The notes under the pieces are model-generated. The model was not told the DNA's origin. It saw only the letters and a program-made list of their open reading frames with translations, and made no database searches. This document shows, piece by piece, positions 9,201-21,808 of a stretch of 64,000 bases of DNA (its first letter is position 1; each line of letters begins with the position of its first letter). This stretch comes from Rosa chinensis (taxonomy: Eukaryota > Streptophyta > Magnoliopsida > Rosales > Rosaceae), in assembly GCF_002994745.2 (NCBI RefSeq), contig NC_037091.1, positions 124,001 to 188,000 of the forward strand. The letters are read 5' to 3'. A program made the position numbers and the translations under genes.

Positions 9201-11905
9201 AGTTAATTGTTAGCCTTTAGAATTGTCACAACTCACAAAATATAAGCAAACATGTAACCCTAATTTGAGCTAGCTATGTTTTGATCTTGTTTGAGGAACT
9301 AACTGGTCACCAATTTAGGAATGCTTGAACTGATCACTTGTCATTGTAAATCATCACCAAAGTTCATGTCCAATGGGAAAACTTTCCAATTGTTCATTGG
9401 TTTGCATGATGGGGTACTATGGAAAGGTTATCCTCTCCAACATGGTATGGAAACATAAGCATGAAAAGACGCCACTTTTTACCTTTACTGCTGTAAAAGA
9501 GTTTCTAAAGATCCACTAAACTGTGATTTGTTTTTATTTATTTTGGCAAGCGACTACAAAACTATGATTAGATATAATAATTCCTTCCATTTATACTCAC
9601 TCGTAGCCTAGAAAGGGCCAGGGATAGTAGGGAGTTGTCACAAAGAGAGCTCATAGTACCCTTCATTGAATTTTGATCCATTGCATACTACTCAATGTTG
9701 TGTAAGAGTATAACACTTTACTCAAGAGTATTGGAATATTGAACTTTTGAGTTTGGCAAGGCAAATGGATTAACATCATTCAAAGATTCACCATGTAGGA
9801 TTTCAATCAATATAGAAATCTTGGACTTATGCATAGAGGATTAACTATTACTTGAATTCTGCATTCAGGTCTTGTTAAATTGATTATCATTTCTTCTTTT
9901 TTATTTTATTTTCCTTTTCTCCTTTCTCTTCCTTTTGCAGGTAGCTTTGCTGAAATTTACAGGTTATAAGATAATAAATAATATTTCAGATACTGGGAAG
10001 GCATTTCTAATTATACTCATCACAGATATTTTTTTAGGGTAATATTATCTTTACTTTGCTATTGTGTAATTGTGTTCTTTCCATTATTAAATTCATTCTG
10101 CCATACATTGTTGATGCAAATTGGCTTACTATTGAAATATATAAATGTCTGGGCACATGTGAGGGTTATTAAAATCTATAGAAAATTACAAATAAGTGTC
10201 ACTTTGAGACTTATATTAGTCATAAGGCCACCTAAATTGTTTTGTGCACATAAGGCCACTTGCCTCTTTAAATTATTTTTTCTCTGTCCATTTTACCCTT
10301 CTACCTAAGAAAACTAACCCAAATTGTTTTGTGCACATAAGGCCACCTAAATTGTTTTGTCCACTTGCCTCTTTAGGGTTTAGGGTTTTACTTTAGGGTT
10401 TAGGGTTTTACTTTAGGCTTTAGGGTTTAGGGTTTTACTTTAGGGTTGAGGGTTGAGGGTTTTACTTTAGGGTTTAGGGTTTAGGGTTTTACTTTAGGGT
10501 TTAGGGTTTTATTTTTGTTGGGTTTAGGGTTTAGGGTTTTATTTAGGGTTTAGGGTTTTATTTTTGTTGGGTTTAGGGTTTAGGGTATAAAGGATGATTG
10601 TTAACTTTTTACTCTAGTGGCATTTATGTAAATATATTAATTTTTATATCTAAAATTTAACACCTTTTTTATTCTAGTGGCCTTATGAGGGAAAAAAACA
10701 GTTGGTGGCCTTATGGCTAAAAGAACATTCAAATATGCACTTATATGTAATTAACTCAAAAATCTATAAACCCCTTGGGATGTTTAGTCCCTGAATCTAT
10801 CTATCAAATAATTTGTGTGATGAATGATGATTATGTTCAATAAAATTTGTTTATTTTCAAAAATAAAATAAAGTGATGACTATGTTGTGGGATCAGTTGA
10901 ACAAATTTATTCAGGTTCATTTCTGTAATCATCTTATGCATATTGTGTGACTAGATTGTATGCTTATCAAAATCTCTCTGACACACAAAACTCCATGCCT
11001 GCAGGTATCATTCTGAGTCTGGTTGGCAGACTTTGATAGAAATTTTTGTCGAGCATTATGGGCTTCAGGTTGATCAAGCAGTTATAACCATTTTTATCTG
11101 CTTGATTCCAGTTATTATTGACGCATGCGTGAAACTTTGGGTATGTTTCACTCATCTATATGGAGGTTCTGTTTTCAGCAACAATAATGGTTCTGATGTT
11201 TTAAACAGTCATTATACACATTCAAAAACAGGCTGACAAAATTTTTACCAAAAATAAATTAGAATATGTTGTTAGCAAGTAAATAATTCTTATCTGACAT
11301 CCTAAGAGGTTAAGCTTTTAGGCTTATGGTGAACCAGCGACCTTTATCATTCCAGAATAGGAAATCTATATCATGGCTACTATTGTACTCTCTGACGCAT
11401 AAGAATCTACAGCATGAGGTCTTGTTAGATAGCCACATATTGGTCTTCCCTTCTTACGCTCCTCAAGAAAGTAGAGATAGCTTGTGTTTTACATGGATAG
11501 TGTCATTCTCGAATAAAATCAATAGGGTTGAAGCTGTTCCCATGGTTATATTATTTAGTACCTGAAGTCCTTCCATTAACATCTATAATGGCGTTCTATT
11601 CAAAGTTGGTCAGCTAAGTGTCCCTTGTATCTCTGTATGGCGTGTGGTCGGCAATTTTAGGATATTGACAAAGTTAGGAGGTAATGTCTTACAAGATAAT
11701 CTGTATTACAACCCGTAAGAACATACATATTGATATTCAATTCACACTTACTGGAAACTTGATACTGTTTTTTTTTTCTTCAATAGGAGAGTTGATACTG
11801 TTGTTAATTTTCATTGTGCTATTGTTTGAGCTGCAGCTGTTTAAGTTTCTTCCAAGATTATCCCCGAAGGTGGCAAACATATTCCGGGAGATGCAGCGTC
11901 ACTAG
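6255..11905 (+). CDS. DLDG1: Chloroplast CemA/Ycf10-like protein (DLDG1 orthologue)
   Basis: Seven exons join in frame: 6255-6824, 6919-7004, 7694-7867, 8571-8685, 9941-10038, 11005-11140, 11837-11905, giving 415 residues. All introns are GT-AG. The N-terminus (about 55 residues, Ser/Arg/Gly-rich) looks like a chloroplast transit peptide. An acidic soluble region follows (residues about 60-190, with KRKRKWW and GNWLGLKDDD). Then come about four hydrophobic segments: exon 2 (FLAVLIIIPCALDFVV), exon 4 (MSFGISLFILLY), exon 5 (AFLIILITDIFLG) and exon 6 (AVITIFICLIPVIIDACVKL). The product ends in LFKFLPRLSP-type sequence typical of the family. It matches nuclear CemA-like proteins such as Arabidopsis DLDG1, a chloroplast envelope protein linked to proton homeostasis and light-dependent greening (known for the family). 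I chose 6255 because it opens the long first exon; ATG 6264 is a possible alternative. Intron 5 carries a MITE (10181-10758). Confidence 0.87.
10181..10758. mobile_element. Mutator-like MITE in intron 5 of DLDG1
   Basis: Inverted ends of about 50 bp pair: the left side runs from 'gaaaattacaaataagtg' to 'cataaggccacc', and the complement of the right side from 'gttaattacatataagtg' to 'cataaggccacc'. A direct repeat AAAATCTATA (10171-10180 and 10759-10768) fits the 9- to 10-bp target duplication of MULEs. There is no transposase. The interior holds telomere-like repeats and extra copies of 'cataaggccac'. Confidence 0.7.
10374..10588 (+). repeat. Telomere-like TTTAGGG repeat array
   Basis: About 20 copies of the plant telomere heptamer (TTTAGGG, some TTGAGGG or TTTAGGC variants) are interleaved with 'ttttac' or 'ttttatttttgttgg' spacers. 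The spacing is irregular, so it looks like a satellite built inside the MITE rather than a pure interstitial telomere. Confidence 0.9.
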
Positions 11906-12144
11906 TAAAATCTTTCTCAGGTTTTCACTGACTTCTGAGAGAATTCTCAGGAAGGTAGCATGCCACGAAGATTACTTCATTTTCTATATTCTTTTAGTGT
12001 GTAGAGGTTTATCTGGTTTTGTAAATGTTAATGATAAACGTTGGTGAATACTCTGTGAGCTTATACGACAGTCTAGTTGTTGGGATGCCATTCATTCCCG
12101 TAAGTGTATTGTAAACACAAAAAGATCTCAGTACGATCAAATTT

Positions 12145-12240
12145 TAAGGAGGCGTGGCAGACGGTAAAAGAGATCGTCTACTGAAGTGGGATGTGATTGT
12201 TCAGCCCAAGGAGAAAGGAGGCTTAGGAGTGGGGAATTTC
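12145..12240 (+). pseudogene. LINE ORF2 scrap
   Basis: About 30 codons read RDRLLKWDVIVQPKEKGGLG, followed by VGN. This matches the conserved segment downstream of the reverse-transcriptase domain in plant L1 ORF2 proteins. Nothing on either side continues the frame, so it is a dead fragment. Confidence 0.7.
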
Positions 12241-12378
12241 TGCCATTTATCCCCTGCCTTCAGTTTTCGTCATTTTTATTTAGCAAGCCCATTCACTTTT
12301 TTTGTTGAACTGACATCAACGTATTTTTTGTTTCCCACCCTAAATTTGTGATTCTTATATGGTTGGTTTAATATTTAC

Positions 12379-12540
12379 TTTTTTTTTTTTTTGGGAGCGA
12401 AGGCAACTACACCTTACTCATGCAGTGATAGCGCACACTAAGGTCGAATGGGAACAACTCTAGCACCGTCACCCAAAGCAAATCCTATCACCATGTTTCC
12501 TCATGCAATCACCACAAAACTGATACGACCAAAATAGGCG
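12379..12540 (-). mobile_element. Probable LINE 3' end (minus strand)
   Basis: A run of 14 T's (12379-12392) is followed by sequence which, read on the minus strand, ends '...gtagttgccttcgctccc' before the A-run. That is the form of a plant L1 3' terminus. The 5' boundary is not visible. Confidence 0.4.
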
Positions 12541-13141
12541 TACAAAAATATCCCTGCAATCAAACTAGTCAATTGATGGTAGTATGGGAAAGAAAGGGTC
12601 TTATGTAGAGGATTGTGCATAATATGCAAATATGGATTCTAAAACAGACAAAACTCTACACTAACACTCAAATAAAGACATTAAGAACCCTACTTAGACT
12701 CAACGAAAAACTATGAAAAAGTTATAGACACAAACTAGACACACTAAGGACGACTCACAAAATTTAAGTGGAATTAGAGTTGATTTACTATATTAAAAAT
12801 GATGGAAAACATAGGACCTAAAGTAAAGGAAAACATAAGTTGTTTTTGGGGTTTTATTTAGGGTTTAAAAATCAATGATAAAGGTAGGAACCATTTCTCA
12901 CCAGTAGACAATGATTACACCTATGATATATTTACTAACACACACACACACACATATTTTCATTTGGATGCTTTTATTCAGATTAAGTCAATGATGTGTT
13001 AAACCTAACCTATTAACCTTTTGTAATTGGTATGTTAAGTGTATGATGTTTGCATCCTAACTTAGGTTCTAACATGGAAGACTATTAAAAACACCCAAAT
13101 ACACCATGAGAAGACGACTAAAAACGCTCAAATACACCAAG

Positions 13142-13870
13142 TGTCACAGCCTTCCCGGGACCAATAGTGATTCCCTGCACGCTGGGCCCTCGATCTTGTA
13201 ATGACCCCGAGACTCTCACCGAGACCCAAGACTAGGCCTTTGATCCTTCTTGACTGGGGACTTCAGCCCCCTAAATCCCGGTAGAGTGCCTCTCGACAGG
13301 CCTCTCGCCGTGCACTCTCAGTGTTCCCACTTGGACAAACTCCCCACCTAAGAGAGTTCTTGATCGGGACTTGGGGGACTTGTTTATACCATATACATAT
13401 CGAGCACAAACACCAAAAGAACACGGCTAACAGCCACCAAAAACCGCCTCTAATCCATAGGAGGCACGCCGTAGCTTCCCTAGTGGAGCAAGACGAGTCA
13501 CCAGCATCCATGTCAACCGGAGCCACCTTCGGGGGATGGTAAGACATGGATGCAAAATAGTCCTCAAACTGGCTACTAGGCCTCTGTTCAATACTTGAAG
13601 GAGGCACACTCTCCCACATCGAAGCCCTATGGGCTTAATTCCCAATCCTTCATATACATACATGCATATACATCCAAATCAAGTCAAAACTGTACCTTCT
13701 CCGTACCATTACTCTGTCTTTATCTCATATCAATATTGACTTAGGTATCGAAGGGTTATAGGCTGGCAACCCCGGTCTACCCTTGATCTATCTCTTTATC
13801 TTGACAGGTATCAAGACGAAAGGTGCTTAGCTTGGTGATTCTTTAGGTGACGACATCCCCTGGACCGACA
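13142..13870. mobile_element. Probable solo LTR
   Basis: The block starts TGTCACAGCC and ends GGACCGACA, so it has TG...CA ends on both strands. It is GC-richer than its surroundings and has the look of an LTR, including a CATA/TATA-rich patch near 13650. No internal region or partner copy is present. I could not find matching 5-bp flanks (left CCAAG, right TAAAT), so it may be an old or truncated copy. Confidence 0.5.
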
Positions 13871-14115
13871 TAAATAAAAGTAAAAAGCAACGAAGACAGG
13901 CGATATGGAATGGAAAATTTAGAAGAAATTACAAAAAATTTGACCGTAAATCGATCATAAGGAGTAAATCAGTAAGAATATGAAATGTGTAATTTATAAA
14001 AATAAAGAAATGAGAGAATAAATTAAAAGAAACATGGAGCGAAAAATGGCCAAAATTCTGAAGGGCAGTAAGAAATGTCCTATTCCCAACATTTAAAACG
14101 AAACCGCCATTATAC

Positions 14116-14137
14116 AAAAAAAAAAAAAAAAAAAAAA
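14116..14137 (+). repeat. A-run of 22
   Basis: A homopolymer in the spacer upstream of the YTH gene. It may be the tail of an unrecognised retroposon (13871-14115 shows no coding). Confidence 0.6.
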
Positions 14138-14363
14138 GGGTAAAAAGTTAATGAATAATTTTTGGTAATAGAATATTAATGAAACCTAAAACCCTCTTCC
14201 TTTGTTTTCCCTCTCTCAAAACACCAAAAACCCTCTTTTTTTTTTTTCTCTCTCTCTCTCAGCTCATTTGTTTCTTTCGCTTTCATTGGTTTTCCGAATA
14301 TTAAATATAATTTAGGTCTCGATTTTCTTCTGCCCGCACCTGCTTCTCTAAGATCTTTGAATC

Positions 14364-17300
14364 ATGGACGACCAAGATCGAATCGTCTCCACTGGTATGG
14401 CCCCAATTTTCATTTTGTTTTTTTTTTTTCTGCTAAGATTATCATTTCTCTTTTGGTTTTTGTTTGTGGTTCATGTTATCAATTCAGAATTTGTCATAGT
14501 GAGATTCTGTTTTCTTTGATTTCATGACAATTCTTTGTTGGGTCGCGCCAAATGTAGCTTTAAAATGCACTATGGATTTCTTGATTCCAAAACCCTAAAA
14601 TGGGGTTTCGTGTCGGCTGAGACCACAATCAAAGTGGTTCTTGTCTGCGATGAAACTTCTAACCCAGAACGGATATACCTAAAAATCACATTAGATTTTT
14701 TTTTTCTCCAACTTGAGTTTGATAGTGCAATCAGTTTTGTATGAGTTAGGGCCTCTTTATTGTGGATGGTTGGTTTATTGTACAAGAATAGTTTCACTAG
14801 AGTTGGCAGAGAAATTTCGACTTTTAAAATCTGTGCCATCATTTCAGATCTCCACCTTCTTTCTCTTGGCACAGATTCCATCGGTCATGGTGTGGAATAT
14901 TACCACCCAAATGTCTTGACATTGAAAAAGTAGATATCTTCTCTAGTTGGCACCCTGTCTTACAAGCCGATTCTACCGTTGGGTTCAAAGAATCTCCATC
15001 CACATGCGTTGTTATCATTTGAGAGGGTGAAGATTGATGTGTGTAGTGTGAAGTTGGAGGGGCTGACTTCTTTTGTTTGTCTATTTTTTGTCAGCCTTTT
15101 AGCTTCAGTTCCAGCTTTTTTTCAAAAGCATGTGCTTCTTGTATTCTACAAAGATACTGAACATTTCTAATTCTGAATGCAGGAGAGAGACCTGTTAAGC
15201 CAGATGTCTTGAAAGAGCAGGTATGTAACCCGTCCACAATGTTGCCTCAGTTTTGTTTATTTTCATGTATTTTGGAAACTTAGGTGAATGCTTTCTGTTA
15301 GTACTTCATTTTTTTTATTTATCATCAGCCAGTTTTGCCCAAAGATGAGAGGATAGCTTCAGCAAATCCTTCTCCGGCTGCAGTCATTACAGGGCCTTCA
15401 CGCACTGCCACAGAACAACCCAAGTTTTCAGATGTTGCAGGAGAACTTAGCACCACCCATCCACTCAATTTGTATGGATCCAATGAACAGAGTATGTCTT
15501 ATAGTGGTTAGTTTCTTGGCTCTTTGCTTATGATGGATTTAGGAAGATTAAGAAGCTCAAAATAGTAGCGGTTGCTGTTAGCCATTCATCTTATTCCTGT
15601 AAAATCTCAAGTGGTCTGACATTTTAGAACTTTTTGTTTCTTTTTACAAATTCTATCAGATGTTTACTTGTAAAAGTTTTATTCATATCCAATGTGACAA
15701 GCTTTTGATGGTGGTGATAAAATTCTGCCATTATTCACATACTAGAGTTAAAATCCGGAGAGAACATATTTTAAAGTTCAGTCTGGTTTCAGGTTATGGA
15801 AGTAGCACTGGTACTTGGGATGGATATCCTCAGTATATCAATACTGATGGAATGCATGTTGTATCACCGGTGAGTTCAATCTTTAATTGTGCAATTTTTC
15901 AGTTATCCTTCTGAGTTAAACTTAATTTTGTTTTCCTATTTCACTGTTTAGGTAATGTACAGTGATAATCCATCTCTTCTGTATCACTCTGGTTATGGTT
16001 TCAATCCCGAAATTGCATATGGACCATATTCACCGGTTGCTACACCTTTGGCTTCTTATTTGGTAGATGGCCAGCTGTATTCTCCACAACAGGTCCCCTT
16101 CTCTCCATCTTATTACCCTCAACCATCTCCTCCAAGTCTGTCTCATATTAATTCAGCTATTCCAGTGACACCAACTGAGCGGATGACCTCAGAAAGTAGT
16201 AGCACTGACAACATGGCCTTTGGGCCAGGATCAGGTTACTTTGTAAATTTTAGATCATTTAGTGGAGGAGATCTATCTGGAAATCTTGGTTCGAGCCCTT
16301 TAGCATCTCCAGGGATTTACCCTCAGCCAATGGGCATACTTGGATCTTATGAGCACAGTGTTGGGCAGGTTCGTTTGCATTTAACATTTCACTATTGTCA
16401 CTGCATAATGAAGAAAAGTTGCTGAAAGTACAATACTGTTTGTTAGTATTATTGCTATTAGACTGGACATATGGGCAATTTTGTTCATATTGATATGTTT
16501 TCATATAGGAGACATGTTGGTGATCTGATCAGCATTCTAGTTGTTATCATTCTGCATCTTTATCATGATAAAAGTTATATAAATAAAACAGAAAGTTATG
16601 AATGATGGAATAAAGTCACATTACCTAGCCTTTTGAGGAAAAAAAAAAGGCCAGAATTTTTTTATTTGCATGAGGACAATGCTATCGGGCGTCAGCAATT
16701 TTCCCTGCAAAATGTTATTGACACTTGGTAGCATTTTCTCCTATGGTAGTCATAGGTTGAGCTCTGTGTTTCAAATTCTCCTGTTAGTGAAACTAGAACA
16801 TACCCATTCTGCAAAAGAATACTTTGCAGTAACATTGTAAGGTTATTTGACGTCAGTACCATTAAAAGTGTTCTCAATGGGAATAAGAAGCTTTCTTAAA
16901 TGCATGTATTAATTTATTTGGAGCTATTCGGGTGGGATTCATTTTCTCGGGAATATGAGTCGGAAATTTTGTCCCATGGATTTTTGTGGTTTTGGGCTTG
17001 GTCAGATATCACTCTTGCATGATACACTGGCCATCCATGTGTGCATTTTTTGCTTGAATACTTGGAATTCTAACCATACTTGGATGTCATTCTTACTGTT
17101 ATCTCATCTAGGGATTCATATTTGGCACCTTTGGGGTTTAACTTTTTTTTATTTTTTTTATTGATTATGGAGTTGGTTAATCATATATTCCATGATACTC
17201 GAGTGTCGAATTTCCATTTTTACTTGTTAGCATGGCAATGCAACTGGTTGCATCTATGGGGTTGACTAAGAGTTAGTCTATGATTTAATTTCAGATTTCT

Positions 17301-19790
17301 CATCCACAGAGATCAATGCATGGATTTGGAATGGTATCTAGTTCCTTTACAGGGCGCTACCCACATAATACTTCTCATCAGAGCTCCAACTTTGGTGGTC
17401 CTTCTTACTCGTTTGGTAATGACCGGAGCCGACTGACTGTTGACAAGGGTAGAAGAAGAGATAGGGAGTGGGATTCAATTTCCGTTTTCAGTAATTCACA
17501 TGATATCTCCAATGACCGTAATCGAGGACCAAGGGCTTCAAAGCTGAAGGACAAGAACATGTCTGACCAGGGCTCTTCATCTAGTGCTAGGAAAATGGAT
17601 CTATCTGCTTCTGGAATTAACCTCGACTCAATTAACCGGAAGGATTTTGTCACAGATTATGAGGAGGCAAAGTTCTTTATCATTAAGTCTTTCAGTGAGG
17701 ATAATGTTCATAAAAGTATTAAATACAGTGTTTGGGCCAGCACTCCCCATGGAAACAAGAAGCTTGATGCTGCTTATCATGAGGCGAAGAGGATAAAAAG
17801 CAGCTGTCCAGTCTTTCTCTTATTTTCGGTATGCTTTGTGTTCCTATCTTCCTAATTGTTGACTGAGCCTTTGTGCCTAGTTTGGGGGGATATAATTGAT
17901 ATCAGCATCACAAGTACGAGGTAGAATCTAGATTCTTGGTGGGTATCAATATCCATGAACAGCCTGGTAATCTACAAAGTTTATGTGGCAAGCAAATTGG
18001 TCCTTTATGTTTTGGAATTTAGTAAGATACGGTTTCATGGTTTGAAATGTCATTTTTCTTTCTCATCTGGCACACCTATGTTGTGCTGAATGATATAAGT
18101 TTCAATGGTTCTGTTTAAGTAATCTTTCACAAAAGATTATGGATTTACGCTCTGTATTGCTCTAGTTATTACATTATTTCTATACATCTCTGTTGTGACG
18201 TTGTCTTTTCTTACAAGAAGTTAGTTGCATATTGAAAAGAAATTCCTATTTTTGTTCTGGTGACATGGTCTAAAATACAAGTTAGTCCTCTTAAGAAGAT
18301 TTTGGTTGCAACAGGTTAATGCCAGTGGACAGTTTTGCGGAGTAGCCGAAATGATTGGACCAGTAGACTTTGGAAAAGATGCTGATTACTGGCAGCAAGA
18401 CAGGTGGAATGGCCAATTTAAAGTTCAGTGGCACATTATTAAGGATGTTCCTAACATTCGCTTCCGTCACATTCTACTTGAAAATAATGATAATAAGCCC
18501 GTCACTCACAGCCGAGATTGTCAGGAGGTAGTGAATCTCTCTCCATCTGTCACTTTCATTTAGAGATAATCTCCAAGTTCATTTAGATACTACCTGGACA
18601 TTTAGTTGGTTGCTCTTTTCTACTATGCTTGGCTGTTGTCTCTATGTATATGGGAATTGTGTTTACTCTATGAAATTACAGCTTTTTAGGTAAATGATAC
18701 TGGATATGATAATGAATGTTTGCCTAGGGCTTTAAAATTTTGTAGTTCTGTATATAGTTTCCAGGGAACATTGATCTTCTGCCAACATGGCCTTGCCATG
18801 TGCTTGTATGATGTATTGCAAACATTGTTGTATTTCAATTATTAAGTTTGGCCCTTTGTTGGAACTTTCTTGTTTTCCACTTATGATTTCATCTGGCTAT
18901 GAGTTACCCTGTACACTTTAAACCTTCAAGGGGTCATGTTGGGTTTGCACTTTGTCATCCTGAACTCTTTTGCAGATAAAGACTCATAATTTAGGTTAAA
19001 ACTGCAAAAGGTGGATAGATTTGAACAACTGTTAAGTTTTTCACCCAGGTTGTATCCCAATGGGTTTTCTGCGAAGTTCTTATGGGGCCAGTAACATTGT
19101 ACCCTCAGTCTTGTTTTACTCTTTCATATCAATGAAATTTCAGGTTCCCAATGGTCGATCCCTACTAGATTCCAAATAAAAATTAACTACCATGTATTTC
19201 GGTCACTAAATTCTAGTTATTCATTTATATATATGTTCCATGCATTATCTGCTTCCTTTAATTTTTTATTTTAAGGACTTTTGACCTTTTACTTCATTTA
19301 ATTTGGCTCTTTTTGCTGATTCTTAGTTCTTGTTGATATTAAAATATAGGTGAATCTGAAACAAGGAATTGAGCTGTTGAAAATTTTCAATGATTATGAT
19401 GCACGGACATCTATAGTTGATGATTTTGAATTTTATGATGACCGCGAAAGGTCCTTGAAGGAAAGGAAAGCCAGACAACAAGCTTGTGCAACTACAGATG
19501 CTTCTGAGTCAGTTGTTCTTGATACAGTTAAGGAAGCTTCTAATATTTCCGATCAAGCCTTGGAGATGAAAGGAAGTAGTAGCAAAGAATTTGCAGGAAC
19601 TGAACATGACAGTAGCTCCAAAACAGATTCAGTTGTATATGAACATGATGCTGTACAGCAAATATCTGATAGTTTATCTCAAGTATTGCAGTTGGAAGAG
19701 AGTGACAAAGAGGTAGTACCACCATCTGAAAGAGGCGGTACACATGACAGCGAGTCCGTTGACAAGGAGGTAACAGTTGTATCAACTTAA
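14364..19790 (+). CDS. YTH-domain m6A reader, ECT family
   Basis: Eight exons join in frame: 14364-14394, 15183-15220, 15329-15506, 15793-15869, 15952-16368, 17295-17828, 18315-18527, 19350-19790, giving 642 residues with GT-AG introns. Residues 1 to about 350 are a disordered Tyr/Ser/Pro/Gly-rich region, as in other ECT/YTHDF readers. The YTH domain spans about 355-510 ([20 protein letters not shown], later WHIIKDVPN and FEFYDDRE). The three aromatic-cage tryptophans that bind N6-methyladenosine are all present (W393 in VWAS, W451 and W456 in DYWQQDRW), so binding should be intact. The protein is expected to act mainly in the cytoplasm on m6A-marked mRNA. The tail is acidic and Ser-rich. The start (MDDQDRIVS) follows a CT-rich leader containing AAACCCT-like motifs seen in many plant housekeeping promoters. 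I cannot assign an exact ECT number. The last donor-like GTAACA near the stop was ignored because the frame closes 17 codons later. Confidence 0.9.
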
Positions 19791-20702
19791 AGTTGTGGCT
19801 AATCACCTTAGGCATGTATGTGACGACACACTACTGTACCATTGTGATTTTAAGGATTCTTCACTCACTCGCTGACAAATTTCGAGGTGGTAATTTGGTC
19901 ATCTCGAGCAGTCTGGGTTCAAGCGGACTCCCTTTCCTTTATTCTTCATGGTCAATTGTTCAGAGCAATTAAATGGTACTCCAGGAATGCTTTGGCAGGG
20001 AGGCTGTTTGACACTTTTGTATTGAATTTTTTTTTCACTCGTTTTCTTTGAGGGCAGATAGTTTTTGGAAATGTGAAGTAGTTGAGCAAATATGCATGTT
20101 GCGGTGGGGCCTTCTGTATTTTATGTCCGAGTAATTTTATAGTTCTTGACTGGTTATCTGTTGGTTACTGGGTAATGGAAGAATTGTGATGTTACCCATT
20201 TGGGAGGTAGATGAATAAAGGAATTCACAAAAAGCATTGTTACAGAAAATAATATCTTTTCAATTCTGTTCTCACAACCAAGTTTCTATAATTCAAATTT
20301 GTGGGTTGGCCATAATTGACTCTTATAAGAACACTATTTGCAACTGGAACTCGGAACCTGGACAATTGTTTTAGTTGGACAGTATCTGCTGAGTTGTCAT
20401 ATTGTGGAACTTTTTCTCCAATATACAAGACCAACTGGTGTACATCTAGATATGCAAGTTAAACTTACAAAGTTACAAGTGCAACATAATTGGTTATAAA
20501 GTTCATTGATCTGTCCTCTATACCCAGTCTTTACGGCACTATGAAGCTGAGTTCACCCCATTGAGCCGAAGAACGTGAAGGATTTGATTCTGATGGCATC
20601 ATGAGCTGGGTTCACCCCATAAAGCTTAAGAACATGAAGGATTCGGCAATGAAGCTTCTGTAGCTAAACATGCATTTGAAATTTTCTCTCAGCAACTTGT
20701 CA
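19791..20702. other. Convergent 3' spacer between YTH and SS5 genes
   Basis: The region should hold both 3' UTRs. It contains a diverged tandem duplication of about 61 bp ('gagttcaccccatt...gaacgtgaagg' near 20536 and 'gggttcaccccata...gaacatgaagg' near 20597) just past the SS5 stop codon. No gene is visible. Confidence 0.6.
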
Positions 20703-21738
20703 TCATGATGCTGTAACTGATTCATAAATCTCAATGTACTTGCGAGCTGTGTTGTTCCAGCTATTATCCATCTTCATTACCTTCTTAACAATGCAATTCC
20801 ATTCTCCTGGCTCTGCAACAGCAATTGAAGTATTAACTAACTAAACAAGAAACAAAGGCAAGGAAAAAAAAAAAAAAAATTTAACTGAGATTCTGAGAAA
20901 TTTGAGCAAAATCAAATCAATGTTTGAACTCTTTAAGGCCTCTTCTTCTCTAAAGAAAAAAAAAATATTTCTCATCGTAGCTCTATGTTTCTGAAATAAC
21001 AGATGCTGAGCTCTTTTTCTTTTTTCCTTTTGGTTTCAGATTTGTTCCCAAAATGGTTTGCAATCAAGCATTGTTTGTAAGCTTTTCTTTACATATTTTT
21101 TTTTTTTTTTTAAGAATTGCAAGCTGAAGATTACAGTAATGGAATTCGGAAATTCAACAACCAAGAAATTTACTAGGGTAAATAGTTCAATCATATTTAT
21201 AAATGAAACAGAATTACATGCAAGGAATTTTTGACTGCCAAATCAAAACGTTGAGGAATAATAAAAAGATTCCCAGCTAATAAAATCTCAAGGACTATGA
21301 AATTTTAAATACACCGTTTAGTTCATATTTAATAACTTCCATTTAGCAGAAATACATCTAAGTACCGGACATTTATGTAAAGGAATTGCTTAACTACAGC
21401 TCTGAAGTTTTTCATTTCTATGGAAAGCAGCCGCCAGAAGTGAGGAGAAGGGCACACATACACGCACAGAAAAGAGAGAGCAAAGAGAAAGAACAGTCAA
21501 CAATCTATTACAAGCAGAACTTACTGTTTCTATAGCAAGCAAATGCACGATCTAGAGCACAATTCAGGGAAGCTTCGTCCATTCCTTCAAAAACAAACCT
21601 AACAAAGACAAATAGCCATGTACTTATCAATTCATTGAGAAGGCGCGTTACAAACTAAGGTCAACCCCATTTCATAGGCAGTAGCTTTGAATGACAATAG
21701 CTAGTGATTAAAAGGTTACTTCAAAGTGAACTTTGTGC

Positions 21739-21808
<70 letters not shown>

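Larger units (their letters stand above)
11906..13141. other. Intergenic sequence downstream of DLDG1 with LINE scraps
   Basis: The first few hundred bases are probably the DLDG1 3' UTR. A LINE reverse-transcriptase scrap lies at 12145-12240 and a LINE-type poly-T end at 12379. A degenerate 50-bp direct repeat ('aaaaac(a/g)c(c/t)caaatacacca') lies at 13084-13140. I see no gene. Confidence 0.5.

Noticed and set aside
10072..10308. Plus-strand ORF inside DLDG1 intron 5
   Set aside because: It runs across the MITE boundary and shows no conserved motif.
10374..10588. True interstitial telomere or chromosome fusion point
   Set aside because: The TTTAGGG units are interrupted by regular spacers and lie wholly within a MITE with its own TSD, so a satellite origin is more likely.
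13142..13870. Complete LTR retrotransposon at this site
   Set aside because: Only one LTR-like block is present, with no primer site, polyprotein or matching TSD.
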